A stretch of 13,533 nt of DNA. It comes from UBA10906 sp049296695 (GTDB lineage: Bacteria > Pseudomonadota > Gammaproteobacteria > Methylococcales > Methylomonadaceae). Shown here piece after piece: positions 1 to 7,896 of the stretch; positions within the stretch are counted from its first letter, which is position 1, and every line of letters begins with the position of its first letter. The notes beneath the pieces were generated by a model that was given only the letters and a program-made list of their open reading frames with translations, was not told the origin of the DNA and ran no database searches. The stretch spans positions 1-13,533 of the forward strand of contig JBAQSX010000170.1 of assembly GCA_049296695.1 (NCBI GenBank). Reading direction: 5' to 3'. The position numbers and the translations under genes were made by a program.

Positions 1-17
1 GGCAAAGCCTGACCTCC
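1..17. repeat. Right part of a dispersed palindromic repeat, cut by the window start
   Basis: The first 17 bases (GGCAAAGCCTGACCTCC) are identical to bases 6634-6650 and are the reverse complement of part of the repeat at 11537-11559. The copy is truncated by the window edge; the missing left part would complete the GGTCAGGC/GCCTGACC stem seen in the other copies. It is non-coding and probably ends transcription of a gene upstream of the window. Confidence 0.75.
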
Positions 18-129
18 AGTTTTAGCTATTATATTCTTTTAATGCTTGCGTAACATTAACCCTAATGATAATTTACGCGGATATATTTGCCGTTATACCT
101 AATAAAAATAAATAATAGTGACTAAAATT

Positions 130-981
130 ATGAGTGATTCTTCTCAATGCCCACATTGTTGTGCCACTATTCATTGGAATAGTAATACTTGTCCAGAATG
201 TAATAATACTTTTCCTACGCCCAATCAACGCGAATTATTGAATGATGATGAGCTACAAGCTTTGCAATCACGTTATCAATTAGCCAAACAAAAAGCCGAG
301 CAAGACAATACCATAACCGAACTTGAACAATTAGAATTGACTATAAAAAATGATTCTAAGGCAATTATTAATATCCGAATCGCTAATTTACTAAGTTTTT
401 TATCCAGTGAAAATAATTTATTATCTAATTATAATTTACAAACTGAAAGTGAAATTCGTTTAGTCGCTAAAATTGAAGAAGACCGACAACGGCGCATTGC
501 AGAGGCAGTATTATTTCCTTCTTATGCTAAAGAAATTCGTTATGCGGCGTTATCTTTAGATAATAAAGGTTTAATTTCTTATGGTGCGTGTAGTATTTTT
601 TTAAAAGATAGTAGCATGTTATATCGCGCTAGTATTTTAGAAGAAAATTCATTTTATTTTGTTGAAAAAAATTTAGGTACTATTTGGAACAATGGTGTCC
701 CCAAAGGTTATCGCGCTGTGTGGACAGAACGGCATTTATTGGCTGTAATAAAATTAGCCGATAAACTCAATGGTGCGACAATTAGTATGACTGAGCTTTT
801 GTTAAAAACTAACGGTAATCGCGCCCATGATGAGTTTATGGAAATACATATTTATGGCGCATTGAGCTTTCAATCTATTGAAGCCATTGCTTTACCGCAA
901 GCTAAAAATCCACGCGAAGAAATGGAGTTAAGTTTTATTCGTGATAGCGCGAATAATAAAATTGAGTGTATCAATTTATGA
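130..981 (+). CDS. Zinc-ribbon protein of unknown function (283 aa)
   Basis: I do not recognise the family. From the ATG at 130 the N-terminus carries a four-cysteine zinc ribbon (C7-x2-C10 and C21-x2-C24). A charged, probably coiled-coil helix follows (about residues 34-75). The C-terminal half (about 130-283) is a globular alpha/beta region. A GTG at 118 would add four residues, but the ATG starts directly before the Cys-rich segment; neither has a clear Shine-Dalgarno. Within the C-terminal half, a YRAS strand near residue 165 and an EFMEIHIYG segment near 235-243 loosely recall ADP-ribosyltransferase folds, but this is too weak for an assignment. The stop overlaps the next gene's start (ATGA at 978-981), so the two are translationally coupled. 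The zinc ribbon suggests a nucleic-acid or protein-binding module. Confidence 0.8.
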   Translation: MSDSSQCPHCCATIHWNSNTCPECNNTFPTPNQRELLNDDELQALQSRYQLAKQKAEQDNTITELEQLELTIKNDSKAIINIRIANLLSFLSSENNLLSNYNLQTESEIRLVAKIEEDRQRRIAEAVLFPSYAKEIRYAALSLDNKGLISYGACSIFLKDSSMLYRASILEENSFYFVEKNLGTIWNNGVPKGYRAVWTERHLLAVIKLADKLNGATISMTELLLKTNGNRAHDEFMEIHIYGALSFQSIEAIALPQAKNPREEMELSFIRDSANNKIECINL

Positions 982-2888
982 TGACTGAAACCTTAATTAT
1001 TGCCGAACTCAGTACCGCTATTTACCGTAATCAACACGGTGAATGGGTGGCTGTGTATTTAGAAAACAATGAATTAATTGATTGCAGTTATGATTTAAGC
1101 CAATTATTAAACAGCAATACTGAAAAACGATTAATCAACCCATCACCACAATCAAGAGAAGAATTAATTTCTATTTTAAATAATTGGAGTCAACGTTATT
1201 ATTTATTGAGCTTGCTAGTTAATGGCATGAATGCAGTATATAGTAACAATACCCGCCTTATGGCATTACAACATGCCCAAAGCCTATTAACGCAAAATGA
1301 TTTAAAACAATTTGTAGAAGCGCGATTATTAGGCTGTCCTTTAGCAGAGCAAGCGGATTTAAACACTGCTTTGCAATTAGCACAAAACTTACCTACAGTC
1401 TTTGTTATTTATCAACAATTAAAACAAGCCACGGTGATTGAACAATTAACCAAAGTTTATGCAAAACCTTATACAGGCACTGAATTTGCAAGAGTTTGCG
1501 TTGAAAGTGGTTTAATAAAAACTGCGGTTTTAGCAGTGGCTAAACAAGACAAAAAGCAATTGGATAAAGTAGTTTCTAAATACAAGCATGAGCCGCAATT
1601 AAAAACCCTAGTCAAAGATACTGATAAATTCTTAACCGCTTGGCAAAAAGCCTTAAATAAAACTTTTGCTATTGATTCAAAAAACAATGAAAAAACAGTA
1701 AAAAATACAGCGCGTCATGATGATGAAATTGCGGCGGCAATTGATGATTGGTTGCAAGAAATAAAAACGGGTAAATACAAAAAAAGAAAATTTGTTAATG
1801 ATTTAACGCAGTTAATTAATAAAGAAAAAGATTTTATTATTAAGCAATTGAAAAACAATAGAATTCAACATGCTAATAATGCGGTACGGGATTTAGTTGA
1901 GCATCATCGTCAAACAGGACAATTAAAACATTTATGTAAAAGCCTATCAGATTTAGGGACGCAAAGTTGCGCTTTAAATGCTGAATTTGCTTTGCGCTTA
2001 TTTAAATACGCGCAACAAGCCAATAATAAAGATGCTGTTGCATTTAATGGCTATGCCGAAACCTTGCGTTCATTAGGTCGTTTAAATGAGGCATTAATCG
2101 CTTATCAAGAAATTAAACTGCGTTTTCCTAATGAGGTTTTTGCTTATACTGGCTATGCCGAAACCTTACGTTCATTAGGTCGGTTAGATGACGCATTAAT
2201 CGCTTATGAAGAAACTAAACTGCGTTTTCCTGATAATGAAGTCACTTGTACTGGCTATGCCGAAACCTTGCGTTCATTAGGTCGTTTAGATGAGGCATTA
2301 ATCGCTTATGAAGACATTATTAAACAATTTCCAAATAACCGCGTAGCAAAAAATGCACTGGCTTGTTTATTAATTGAAATGAATCAATTAGAAAAAGTGG
2401 CTGATTATTTAATAGAGCCTAAAACTTTAAATACTGAAGATAATTGGCGTGATTATCATGTTTTATCATTATTAGCTATGCACACAGGTGATTTTAATAA
2501 CGCTGAAGTCATGATGCGTAGAGGTATTAACGCGCCTTTTATGACTACTCAGCACGTTTTTAAAACCAGTTTGGGTTTATTACTATTACGCACTCAACGT
2601 GCTAAAGAAGCAGCAACGCTGATTTGTTTGCAATTAACAGAAGTCCCCGTTTATCAAAAACAAGCCTTATTATATGCTCATGTTTTAATAGAAAGAGGTG
2701 AACCCTTACAACAAGTGCAAACTATTTTAAATAAAATCCCCCAAGAAACCAGCGCGGAGATTATTGATTTTTGTGCAATATTTAAAAAACGCTATTTAAC
2801 TAATCAATTATTCACTAGCCTTGAATGTGACGCGTTAGACACAGAAATTTATCGCCAAGAATTTAACTTATTATTACGAGCCGCTTAA
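978..2888 (+). CDS. TPR-repeat protein of unknown function (636 aa)
   Basis: This is a large, predominantly helical cytoplasmic protein with no signal peptide. Residues about 358-459 contain three almost identical tetratricopeptide repeats of exactly 34 residues, each with GYAETLRSLGRL followed by EALIAY or DALIAY; more diverged TPR-like helices run on towards the C-terminus. The N-terminal about 230 residues form a separate unrecognised region, and residues about 230-300 are Lys-rich. Such proteins are usually scaffolds for protein-protein contacts. The start at 978 overlaps the upstream stop as ATGA; an ATG at 981 is equally possible, and an upstream GTG at 966 is less likely. The stop codon directly abuts the ATG of the next gene. 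Known: TPR fold. Inferred: that it assembles with its two co-translated neighbours. Confidence 0.88.
   Translation: MMTETLIIAELSTAIYRNQHGEWVAVYLENNELIDCSYDLSQLLNSNTEKRLINPSPQSREELISILNNWSQRYYLLSLLVNGMNAVYSNNTRLMALQHAQSLLTQNDLKQFVEARLLGCPLAEQADLNTALQLAQNLPTVFVIYQQLKQATVIEQLTKVYAKPYTGTEFARVCVESGLIKTAVLAVAKQDKKQLDKVVSKYKHEPQLKTLVKDTDKFLTAWQKALNKTFAIDSKNNEKTVKNTARHDDEIAAAIDDWLQEIKTGKYKKRKFVNDLTQLINKEKDFIIKQLKNNRIQHANNAVRDLVEHHRQTGQLKHLCKSLSDLGTQSCALNAEFALRLFKYAQQANNKDAVAFNGYAETLRSLGRLNEALIAYQEIKLRFPNEVFAYTGYAETLRSLGRLDDALIAYEETKLRFPDNEVTCTGYAETLRSLGRLDEALIAYEDIIKQFPNNRVAKNALACLLIEMNQLEKVADYLIEPKTLNTEDNWRDYHVLSLLAMHTGDFNNAEVMMRRGINAPFMTTQHVFKTSLGLLLLRTQRAKEAATLICLQLTEVPVYQKQALLYAHVLIERGEPLQQVQTILNKIPQETSAEIIDFCAIFKKRYLTNQLFTSLECDALDTEIYRQEFNLLLRAA
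2049..2354 (+). repeat. Three tandem 102-bp repeats encoding TPR units
   Basis: Near-identical 102-bp units begin at 2049, 2151 and 2253 (each opening GGCTATGCCGAAACC). The first roughly 57 bases of each are almost unchanged, including at synonymous positions. The spacing is exactly 34 codons, the canonical TPR length, so the repeat stays in frame. Conservation at the DNA level points to recent duplication or ongoing gene conversion rather than ancient TPR divergence. Confidence 0.9.
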
Positions 2889-3416
2889 ATGAGTGAAGAA
2901 ACTTTAAAAATAATCAGCACCTTATTTATGCCGATTGCATTATTAATTTTAGGCGTGTGGTTAAAACAAATTGCCACAAAACATGAACAACGCGCAAGCT
3001 TGCATAATCGTATTATTGAAAAGCGACTGGCAATTTATAATGATATTGGCACAGACTTAAATGATATTTATGTTTTTTTATTACAAGTCGGGCATTGGAA
3101 ACAATTAACGCCCGATTTGGTTTTAGAGAAAAAACGGGCAATTGATAAAATTATGTATGTTCATAGACCTTATTGGTCAGAAAATCTATTTCAGGCATTT
3201 GAGTTATTTATGCAAACTGCTTTTGAAACTTATACAGGTATGGGTGAAGATGCAAAATTGCGAACTAATAGCGATGAATTAAACGCTTCACCCTTATGGC
3301 AAACAACATGGCAAGACAGTTTTTCTAAAAATAACAGCTCAAAAGCTGATATTAAATACCGCTATCAATTATTAATGCAAGCCTTCGCTAAAGATTTTGG
3401 GCATTATTATTCATAA
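2889..3416 (+). CDS. Small membrane-anchored protein of unknown function (175 aa)
   Basis: A single hydrophobic segment lies at about residues 8-25 (ISTLFMPIALLILGVWL). It is preceded by an acidic N-terminus and followed by a Lys/Arg-rich stretch, which by the positive-inside rule puts the N-terminus outside and the soluble remainder in the cytoplasm. That remainder is helical, with many aromatic residues and no motif I recognise. The ATG begins immediately after the stop of the TPR gene, so it is the third member of a co-translated set starting at 130. Downstream lies a strong inverted repeat that probably ends the transcript. It may tether the TPR or zinc-ribbon partners to the membrane, but this is inferred from gene order only. 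Confidence 0.8.
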   Translation: MSEETLKIISTLFMPIALLILGVWLKQIATKHEQRASLHNRIIEKRLAIYNDIGTDLNDIYVFLLQVGHWKQLTPDLVLEKKRAIDKIMYVHRPYWSENLFQAFELFMQTAFETYTGMGEDAKLRTNSDELNASPLWQTTWQDSFSKNNSSKADIKYRYQLLMQAFAKDFGHYYS

Positions 3417-3438
3417 TAATAAAAAAGTAATGAAAATA

Positions 3439-3492
3439 GGAGTTAAATAGCTTTAGCTATTTACTAACAAATAGCTAAAGCTATTTAACTCC
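3439..3492. repeat. Perfect 24-bp inverted repeat, likely terminator of the 130-3416 operon
   Basis: The left arm 3439-3462 and right arm 3469-3492 are exact reverse complements with a 6-base spacer (ACTAAC). Each arm is itself nearly palindromic around AGCTTTAGCT, so one long hairpin or a two-hairpin cruciform can form. The outer ends are GGAG and CTCC, as in the repeats at 6595 and 11537. A T-rich run (GTTTTTTAATTT) follows, consistent with a rho-independent terminator. The remaining non-coding DNA to 3779 holds nothing else I can recognise, apart from an AT-rich region that must contain the promoter of the next gene. Confidence 0.9.
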
Positions 3493-3779
3493 AGCTTGTT
3501 TTTTAATTTAGTTAAAAAAACAAATCCACTCGCCTTTTTATAAATCCCTTTATAGCTAGTATCATATTACCGTCATATTAAGACAATTTAAAAATTGCTT
3601 CCATAAAAAATCCAAGTAATGCAATTGTAAAATACTTCAATTATTCTAAGCCAATGACAAACTATTAGCTTTTGTATTGCTTAACGCGTAAAATAGCATC
3701 TTATTTATTCTTCCGCTAATAACGGCAAATAACTATAAAGGCTTTGTAGTTACAATCATCAACTTTAGTGGATACAAAC

Positions 3780-4646
3780 ATGAAACAATTAACCCCTCAA
3801 GGGCAACAAATTATCAATAACATCGCTGGGCGTTATAATTTTAGTAGCGATGCGGTTTTGAGTATGTTGCAATCAGTTATTAATGGTAATGGCTCAATGG
3901 CGCAATTCAATCACCCTGAATTTGGCGGCAGTGGACAATGGATGTCGGGCGGTATGATTATGCTGGGCGATATGTTTAATAATGGTTTAAAAAACAGCGT
4001 TGGCGGCTTATGTCAAGAATTAGCGAATTTAATTGCTAATCAACCCGATTTAATTCAGACAGGTAGTTTTCAATCGCAATCACAAGGTAATAATACTCAA
4101 GAAAACTTTATTAGCAATAATACTAATCAGCAAAGCCAGAATAATAATGGTGGCTTTGGTGCGGTGAGTTTATTTGTGCCACCACCAGCGGGAAGTTCTG
4201 CTAATTGGTGGCCAGCGGGTTTGCAATTTCCGAATAGTACAGGTTCGCAAAATAATTCGCGTTATGCTTATTTTGCCAGTATTAGAAGGCTGGCAATTGA
4301 GGCGAATGGACATGTGACTTTATATGATACTTTAGACCATCAAATTGGTGGCTTTTCTCAGCAACAATCCATTGGCGGCTCGATGTGTTTTAATAGTCAA
4401 TACGGTTTAATTGATGTGGCAAGTTTGCCAGTTATTTCAATTGATAATGTTTTAGTACAAAAACCTATTGAAAATAAACCTGCACCAGTGGGTTATAATA
4501 ATAATTCTGTGCAAACACCAATAGTTAATAATCAAGAAGCCGATATTTTTGATGCCATTGAAAAACTGGCTAATTTAAAAGCGAAAGGCATTTTAACGGA
4601 TAATGAATTTAGCACTAAAAAAGCCGAATTATTAGCGCGGTTATAA
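3780..4646 (+). CDS. SHOCT-domain protein (288 aa)
   Basis: The C-terminal about 33 residues (256-288, DIFDAIEKLANLKAKGILTD then EF..KKAELL) match the SHOCT (short C-terminal) domain. This is a small two-helix module found at the ends of many bacterial proteins and thought to mediate oligomerisation. The N-terminal domain (about 1-100) begins LTPQGQQIINNIAGRYNFSS and has a conserved-looking SMAQFNHPEFGGSGQWM segment; I have a general recollection of this architecture in proteobacterial hypothetical proteins. A Gln/Asn-rich linker (about 98-125) joins it to a middle domain with Trp-Trp-Pro and Phe/Tyr-rich strands. There is no signal peptide or membrane segment. An upstream GTG at 3768 would add four residues; I prefer the ATG. 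It is transcribed alone, between two hairpins. The biochemical role is unknown. Confidence 0.85.
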   Translation: MKQLTPQGQQIINNIAGRYNFSSDAVLSMLQSVINGNGSMAQFNHPEFGGSGQWMSGGMIMLGDMFNNGLKNSVGGLCQELANLIANQPDLIQTGSFQSQSQGNNTQENFISNNTNQQSQNNNGGFGAVSLFVPPPAGSSANWWPAGLQFPNSTGSQNNSRYAYFASIRRLAIEANGHVTLYDTLDHQIGGFSQQQSIGGSMCFNSQYGLIDVASLPVISIDNVLVQKPIENKPAPVGYNNNSVQTPIVNNQEADIFDAIEKLANLKAKGILTDNEFSTKKAELLARL

Positions 4647-4650
4647 TATA

Positions 4651-4683
4651 AAACCTGCTAGGTTTTTAAAACCTAGCAGGTTT
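4651..4683. terminator. Bidirectional terminator hairpin
   Basis: The sequence AAACCTGCTAGGTTT at 4651-4665 is followed after three bases by its exact reverse complement at 4669-4683, making a 15-bp stem with a minimal loop. It lies five bases after the SHOCT gene stop and just beyond the stop of the opposing - strand gene remnant, so it can end transcription from both sides. U-rich tracts are short on both sides. Confidence 0.75.
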
Positions 4684-4688
4684 AAAAC

Positions 4689-4969
4689 TTAACCAATTTC
4701 AAAAGCAAATACTAAAGCTATCATCGTCATTGAAACTAAACCTAAAATAAAAATAACTTCCGCCCAACGTTCCAATCCTAAAGTAGAACGCTCTAAGCGA
4801 ATCGATAAAAAAGATAATAACGCGCTAATCATAAACAATAAGCTATCAATAGCGAGCGCTTTATCGCACAATAATTAACAGTATCAGGCGGCATACTTTT
4901 CACAATACTGATAACCATAATACAAACGCCCACCATAGTGGCGGAATTGGGTAATAGTGATGTGACAAA
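4689..4969 (-). pseudogene. Frameshifted small three-helix membrane protein
   Basis: Two adjoining - strand frames together read as one small membrane protein. Bases 4969-4874 give FVTSLLPNSATMVGVCIMVI and on to SMPPDTVN, with one hydrophobic helix. Bases 4871-4689 give LCDKALAIDSLLFMISALLS and on to a C-terminal VFAFEIG, with two helices. The second frame opens only after a TAA and could start only at a rare TTG. Shifting frame near 4872-4873 (two extra bases or one lost) joins them into about 93 residues with three evenly spaced helices, a layout I recall from small hypothetical membrane proteins. The original start is unclear: an ATG at 4989 is in a third frame. Alternatives are an assembly error, or a genuine 60-residue protein using the TTG. 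Confidence 0.6.
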
Positions 4970-5089
4970 TCATTATTATTATTTTTCATAATGTGTATTG
5001 AGTCATTAAAATGAATAGCATGAAATAAAATAATGAAGTTTATCTTAAATTGATTAAAAAAATATCAACCTTTTATAAAGAGACTAGCT

Positions 5090-6586
5090 ATGTATCAACA
5101 TTTAGAAACGGCTAAAAATACCGAAAATTTAAAACGTGTCGTAGTAGACCCTGTATCGCGCGTTGAAGGTCATGGCAAGGTGACTTTATTATTAGATGAA
5201 AATAATAAAGTTCAACAAGCGCGATTACATATTGTCGAATTCAGAGGTTTTGAGCGATTTATTCAAGGGCGACCTTATTGGGAATTACCTGTATTAGTGC
5301 AACGCCTTTGCGGAATATGTCCTGTAAGTCATCATTTAGCCGCCGCTAAAGCCATTGACCAATTAGTCGGCATTGACCCAGAGAATCTACCAAAATCAGC
5401 GGATAAATTAAGACGCTTATTACATTTTGGACAAGTTCTGCAATCCCACGCTTTGCATTTTTTTCATTTATCAAGCCCTGATTTATTATTTGGTTTTGAA
5501 AGTGATATTAATAAACGCCATATTATTGCGGTATTAAATGAATATCCCGATATTGGCGTGCAAGGCGTTAAAATGCGTAAATACGGACAAGAAGTGATTC
5601 GTATGGTGTCGGGAAAAAGAGTTCATGGCACTGGTGCAATTGCGGGTGGTATGAATAAGGCTTTAACCAAAGAAGAGCGCGATTATTTATTAACTGATAT
5701 TGAACAAATTATTCAATGGTCGGTGGATTCGGTGGCTTTAATTAAAAAAGTACATTGCGCCAATCTACCTTATTATGATGAATTTGCCACGATTAAAAGT
5801 AATTACTTAGGTTTAATTAAACCCAATGGCGCGTTAGAGTTATATCACGGTGGTATTCGTGCTAAAACGGCGGAAGGCAATACTATTATTGACCACGTTG
5901 ATTATTGTGATTATAACAATTATATTCACGAAGAAGTGCGCTCGTGGACGTATATGAAGTTTCCTTATTTGTTATCCTTAGGCAAAGAAAACGGTTGGTA
6001 TCGCGTAGGGCCTTTAGCGCGAATTAATAATTGTGATTTTATTGACACGCCATTGGCTGAAATGGCGCGAGTTGAATTTAAAGCCCATAGTAATGAGGCT
6101 ATGGTACATAGCACTTTAGCCTTTCATTGGGCGCGATTAATTGAAGTATTGCATTGCGCTGAGGCAATTAAAACCTTATTAAATGACAGCGATATTTTAG
6201 GCGGTCAGTTAGTTGAGCAAGGTGAAAAACGTTTTGAAGGTATAGGCGTTATTGAAGCCCCACGCGGTACGTTATTTCATCATTATCAAATTGATGAAAA
6301 TGATATTGTCACTAAAGCTAATTTAATAGTATCCACCACCAGTAATAATAATGCCATGAATGAATCAGTGCGCCAAGTAGCCGCTGAGTATTTATCAGGT
6401 AGAGAATTAACTGAGCCGTTATTAAATAATTTAGAAGTGGCAATTAGAGCTTATGACCCGTGTTTGTCATGTGCCACTCATGCGGTGGGTAAAATGCCTT
6501 TGCAATTAGAATTAGTGGATAATAATGGTTTATTAATTGATAAGTTAATAAAACATAATGACGGGCAGATTGAGCGGAGTATTTAA
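5090..6586 (+). CDS. hoxH: NAD-reducing [NiFe]-hydrogenase large subunit HoxH
   Basis: This is the catalytic large subunit of bidirectional NAD(P)-linked hydrogenase (group 3d), which interconverts H2 with protons and electrons at a Ni-Fe(CN)2CO centre in the cytoplasm. The Ni-binding motifs are complete: RLCGICPVSHH with C74 and C77, and DPCLSCATH with C458 and C461; RVEGHGK is at 24-30. His464 marks the normal cleavage point, leaving a 34-residue C-terminal extension that a HoxW-type endopeptidase would remove after nickel insertion. Length (498 aa) fits the family, and long blocks such as SYMKFPYL and EAPRGTLxHHY match the Ralstonia HoxH I remember. The start has a weak AAAGAG seven bases upstream. 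The small subunit HoxY, the diaphorase HoxFU, HoxW and the hyp genes are all absent from the window, so it is transcribed as a single gene. The sequence appears functional. Confidence 0.95.
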   Translation: MYQHLETAKNTENLKRVVVDPVSRVEGHGKVTLLLDENNKVQQARLHIVEFRGFERFIQGRPYWELPVLVQRLCGICPVSHHLAAAKAIDQLVGIDPENLPKSADKLRRLLHFGQVLQSHALHFFHLSSPDLLFGFESDINKRHIIAVLNEYPDIGVQGVKMRKYGQEVIRMVSGKRVHGTGAIAGGMNKALTKEERDYLLTDIEQIIQWSVDSVALIKKVHCANLPYYDEFATIKSNYLGLIKPNGALELYHGGIRAKTAEGNTIIDHVDYCDYNNYIHEEVRSWTYMKFPYLLSLGKENGWYRVGPLARINNCDFIDTPLAEMARVEFKAHSNEAMVHSTLAFHWARLIEVLHCAEAIKTLLNDSDILGGQLVEQGEKRFEGIGVIEAPRGTLFHHYQIDENDIVTKANLIVSTTSNNNAMNESVRQVAAEYLSGRELTEPLLNNLEVAIRAYDPCLSCATHAVGKMPLQLELVDNNGLLIDKLIKHNDGQIERSI

Positions 6587-6594
6587 TTAAAAAG

Positions 6595-6651
6595 TGGAGT
6601 GCAAGCTTTGCTTGCTAATTATTAAAAAGGTCAGGCAAAGCCTGACCTCCA
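6595..6651. repeat. Composite palindromic repeat between convergent genes
   Basis: The element opens TGGAG and closes CTCCA. Inside are two different perfect hairpins: GCAAGC-TTT-GCTTGC at 6601-6615 and GGTCAGGC-AAA-GCCTGACC at 6629-6647, separated by an AT-rich spacer. The second stem is shared with the copies at 1 and 11537. It sits between the stops of hoxH (+) and the dienelactone-hydrolase gene (-), so it can act as a bidirectional terminator. Confidence 0.88.
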
Positions 6652-6662
6652 TCAATATGGTT

Positions 6663-7382
6663 TTATTCAAATAGTTCATCTAAAAAATTACGCATTGCCA
6701 ACCAAGAACGGCGATTAGCCATTTCAGAATAAACCATGCCTAATTCTGGAAAACTTGCCGCTGGATTGGTAAAAGCATGAACGGTATTACCATAAGCGTG
6801 TAATTGCCAATCGGCGTGGGCTTTAGTCATTTCCTCTTCAAAAGCAAGCACTTGCTCAACTTTACCCATTGGGTCATCATGTCCGTGCAGAGCTAAAACT
6901 TTTGCTTTAATATCAATGCCTTGCAGATTATCAGGTGCGTTAAGCAAACCGTGAAAACTGACCACGCCTTTAATATCTACGCCTGTTCGCGCCAAGTCCA
7001 AAACGCACAAGCCGCCAAAACAAAAACCAATGGCGGCAATGGCTTTATCATCCACCCACGGCAATAATTTCACTGCTGACAATGCCGCCTGAATGCGTTT
7101 TTGCAACATTGCCCTATCATCAATAAACGGCTGCATTAATTGCGCGTTTTCATCATGACTCGCGCCTACTTTGCCTGAGCCATACATATCCAAGGCAAAA
7201 CCCACATAGCCCAGCTCTGCGAGTTGCTTAGCCTTTTCTAACACAAATTCATTACGACCCGCCCACGGATGACTCACTAAAACCGCAGGTCTGCGCCCTG
7301 AAAAACTATCATCAAAAGCAAAAAAGCCTTCACAGGCAACATCGCCATCTAAATAAGTCACATTATTTGAAATAATTGCCAT
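6663..7382 (-). CDS. Dienelactone hydrolase family protein
   Basis: This is an alpha/beta hydrolase of 239 residues, the usual length for the dienelactone hydrolase family. The Cys-type nucleophile elbow GFCFGG places Cys121 at the active site. Asp170 (LHGHDDPMG) and His202 (GNTVHAFTNP) complete the Cys-Asp-His triad, and SHPWAGRN near residues 37-44 would form part of the oxyanion-hole loop. There is no signal peptide, so it is cytoplasmic. Family members cleave dienelactone or other small esters, but many are housekeeping hydrolases of unknown substrate; no aromatic-degradation genes are nearby, so I would not call it clcD. It lies three bases downstream of the phosphatase gene on the same strand and is surely co-transcribed with it. 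Confidence 0.92.
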   Translation of the reverse strand: MAIISNNVTYLDGDVACEGFFAFDDSFSGRRPAVLVSHPWAGRNEFVLEKAKQLAELGYVGFALDMYGSGKVGASHDENAQLMQPFIDDRAMLQKRIQAALSAVKLLPWVDDKAIAAIGFCFGGLCVLDLARTGVDIKGVVSFHGLLNAPDNLQGIDIKAKVLALHGHDDPMGKVEQVLAFEEEMTKAHADWQLHAYGNTVHAFTNPAASFPELGMVYSEMANRRSWLAMRNFLDELFE

Positions 7383-7385
7383 GAT

Positions 7386-7865
7386 TTAATCCTTAATTGT
7401 CAACACACTGTTTAATAAACCCTCAGCCGCGGCCTGCGCCATATCTAAAACGCGCTCAAAGCCATAAGAACCGCCATAATAAGGGTCGGGGACTTCTTTA
7501 TCTTTATAATGCGGGGCGTAATCAAGTAAATACTTGATTTTATGTTGATAAATGGCAGGACACTTACGCATTAAAATCTCATAATTATCACCGTCCATCA
7601 CCAGCAACAAATCAAAATCTTCAAAATCACCCATTATCACTTGCCGCGCTCGCAAGCCGCTTAAATCAATGCCCCGCTCACGCGCCGCTTGTTGAGCGCG
7701 TAAATCAGGCGCGTCACCTACATGATAAGCATGTGTTCCCGCTGAATCGATGCTAAATCGCTCCGCCACACGTTTTTCATGAACTAACTTAGTAAATGCG
7801 CCTTCAGCAGTAGGCGACCTGCAAATATTACCCATGCACACAAAAAGAATCTTGGTTGTCGTCAT
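7386..7865 (-). CDS. Low-molecular-weight protein tyrosine phosphatase
   Basis: This cytoplasmic enzyme hydrolyses phosphotyrosine through a cysteinyl-phosphate intermediate. The N-terminal P-loop FVCMGNICRSP has Cys10 as nucleophile and Arg16, Ser17 in the C-x5-R-S signature. The C-terminal DPYYGG loop supplies the general acid Asp127. At 159 residues it is a complete, typical LMW-PTP. Similar folds occur in arsenate reductases, but the DPYYG motif and the absence of the extra redox cysteines of ArsC favour the phosphatase. It is the first gene of a two-gene unit with the dienelactone-hydrolase-like gene. No tyrosine kinase or polysaccharide-export genes are adjacent, so it is not an obvious Wzb. 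Confidence 0.93.
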   Translation of the reverse strand: MTTTKILFVCMGNICRSPTAEGAFTKLVHEKRVAERFSIDSAGTHAYHVGDAPDLRAQQAARERGIDLSGLRARQVIMGDFEDFDLLLVMDGDNYEILMRKCPAIYQHKIKYLLDYAPHYKDKEVPDPYYGGSYGFERVLDMAQAAAEGLLNSVLTIKD

Positions 7866-7896
7866 ATTATGGTTTTCTCAGTGTTAAAATGCGCTT

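Noticed and set aside
1469..1687. 72-codon open frame on the - strand inside the TPR gene
   Set aside because: It lies wholly within a clearly coding + strand gene, has no ribosome binding site, and its Cys/Leu/Phe-rich product is typical of an antisense shadow.
2049..2354. CRISPR array suggested by three regularly spaced repeats
   Set aside because: The repeats are long, contiguous in one reading frame at exactly 34 codons, and encode TPR units; the spacers are not unique non-coding DNA and no cas genes are present.
4972..5089. Missing hoxY or another hydrogenase gene directly upstream of hoxH
   Set aside because: This stretch is AT-rich, contains stops in all forward frames, and shows no hydrogenase small-subunit cysteine motifs.
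6663..7865. Arsenate resistance or aromatic degradation operon (ArsC-like phosphatase plus dienelactone hydrolase)
   Set aside because: The phosphatase has the DPYYG general-acid loop of a true LMW-PTP, and there are no ars regulators, transporters or catechol-pathway genes nearby.
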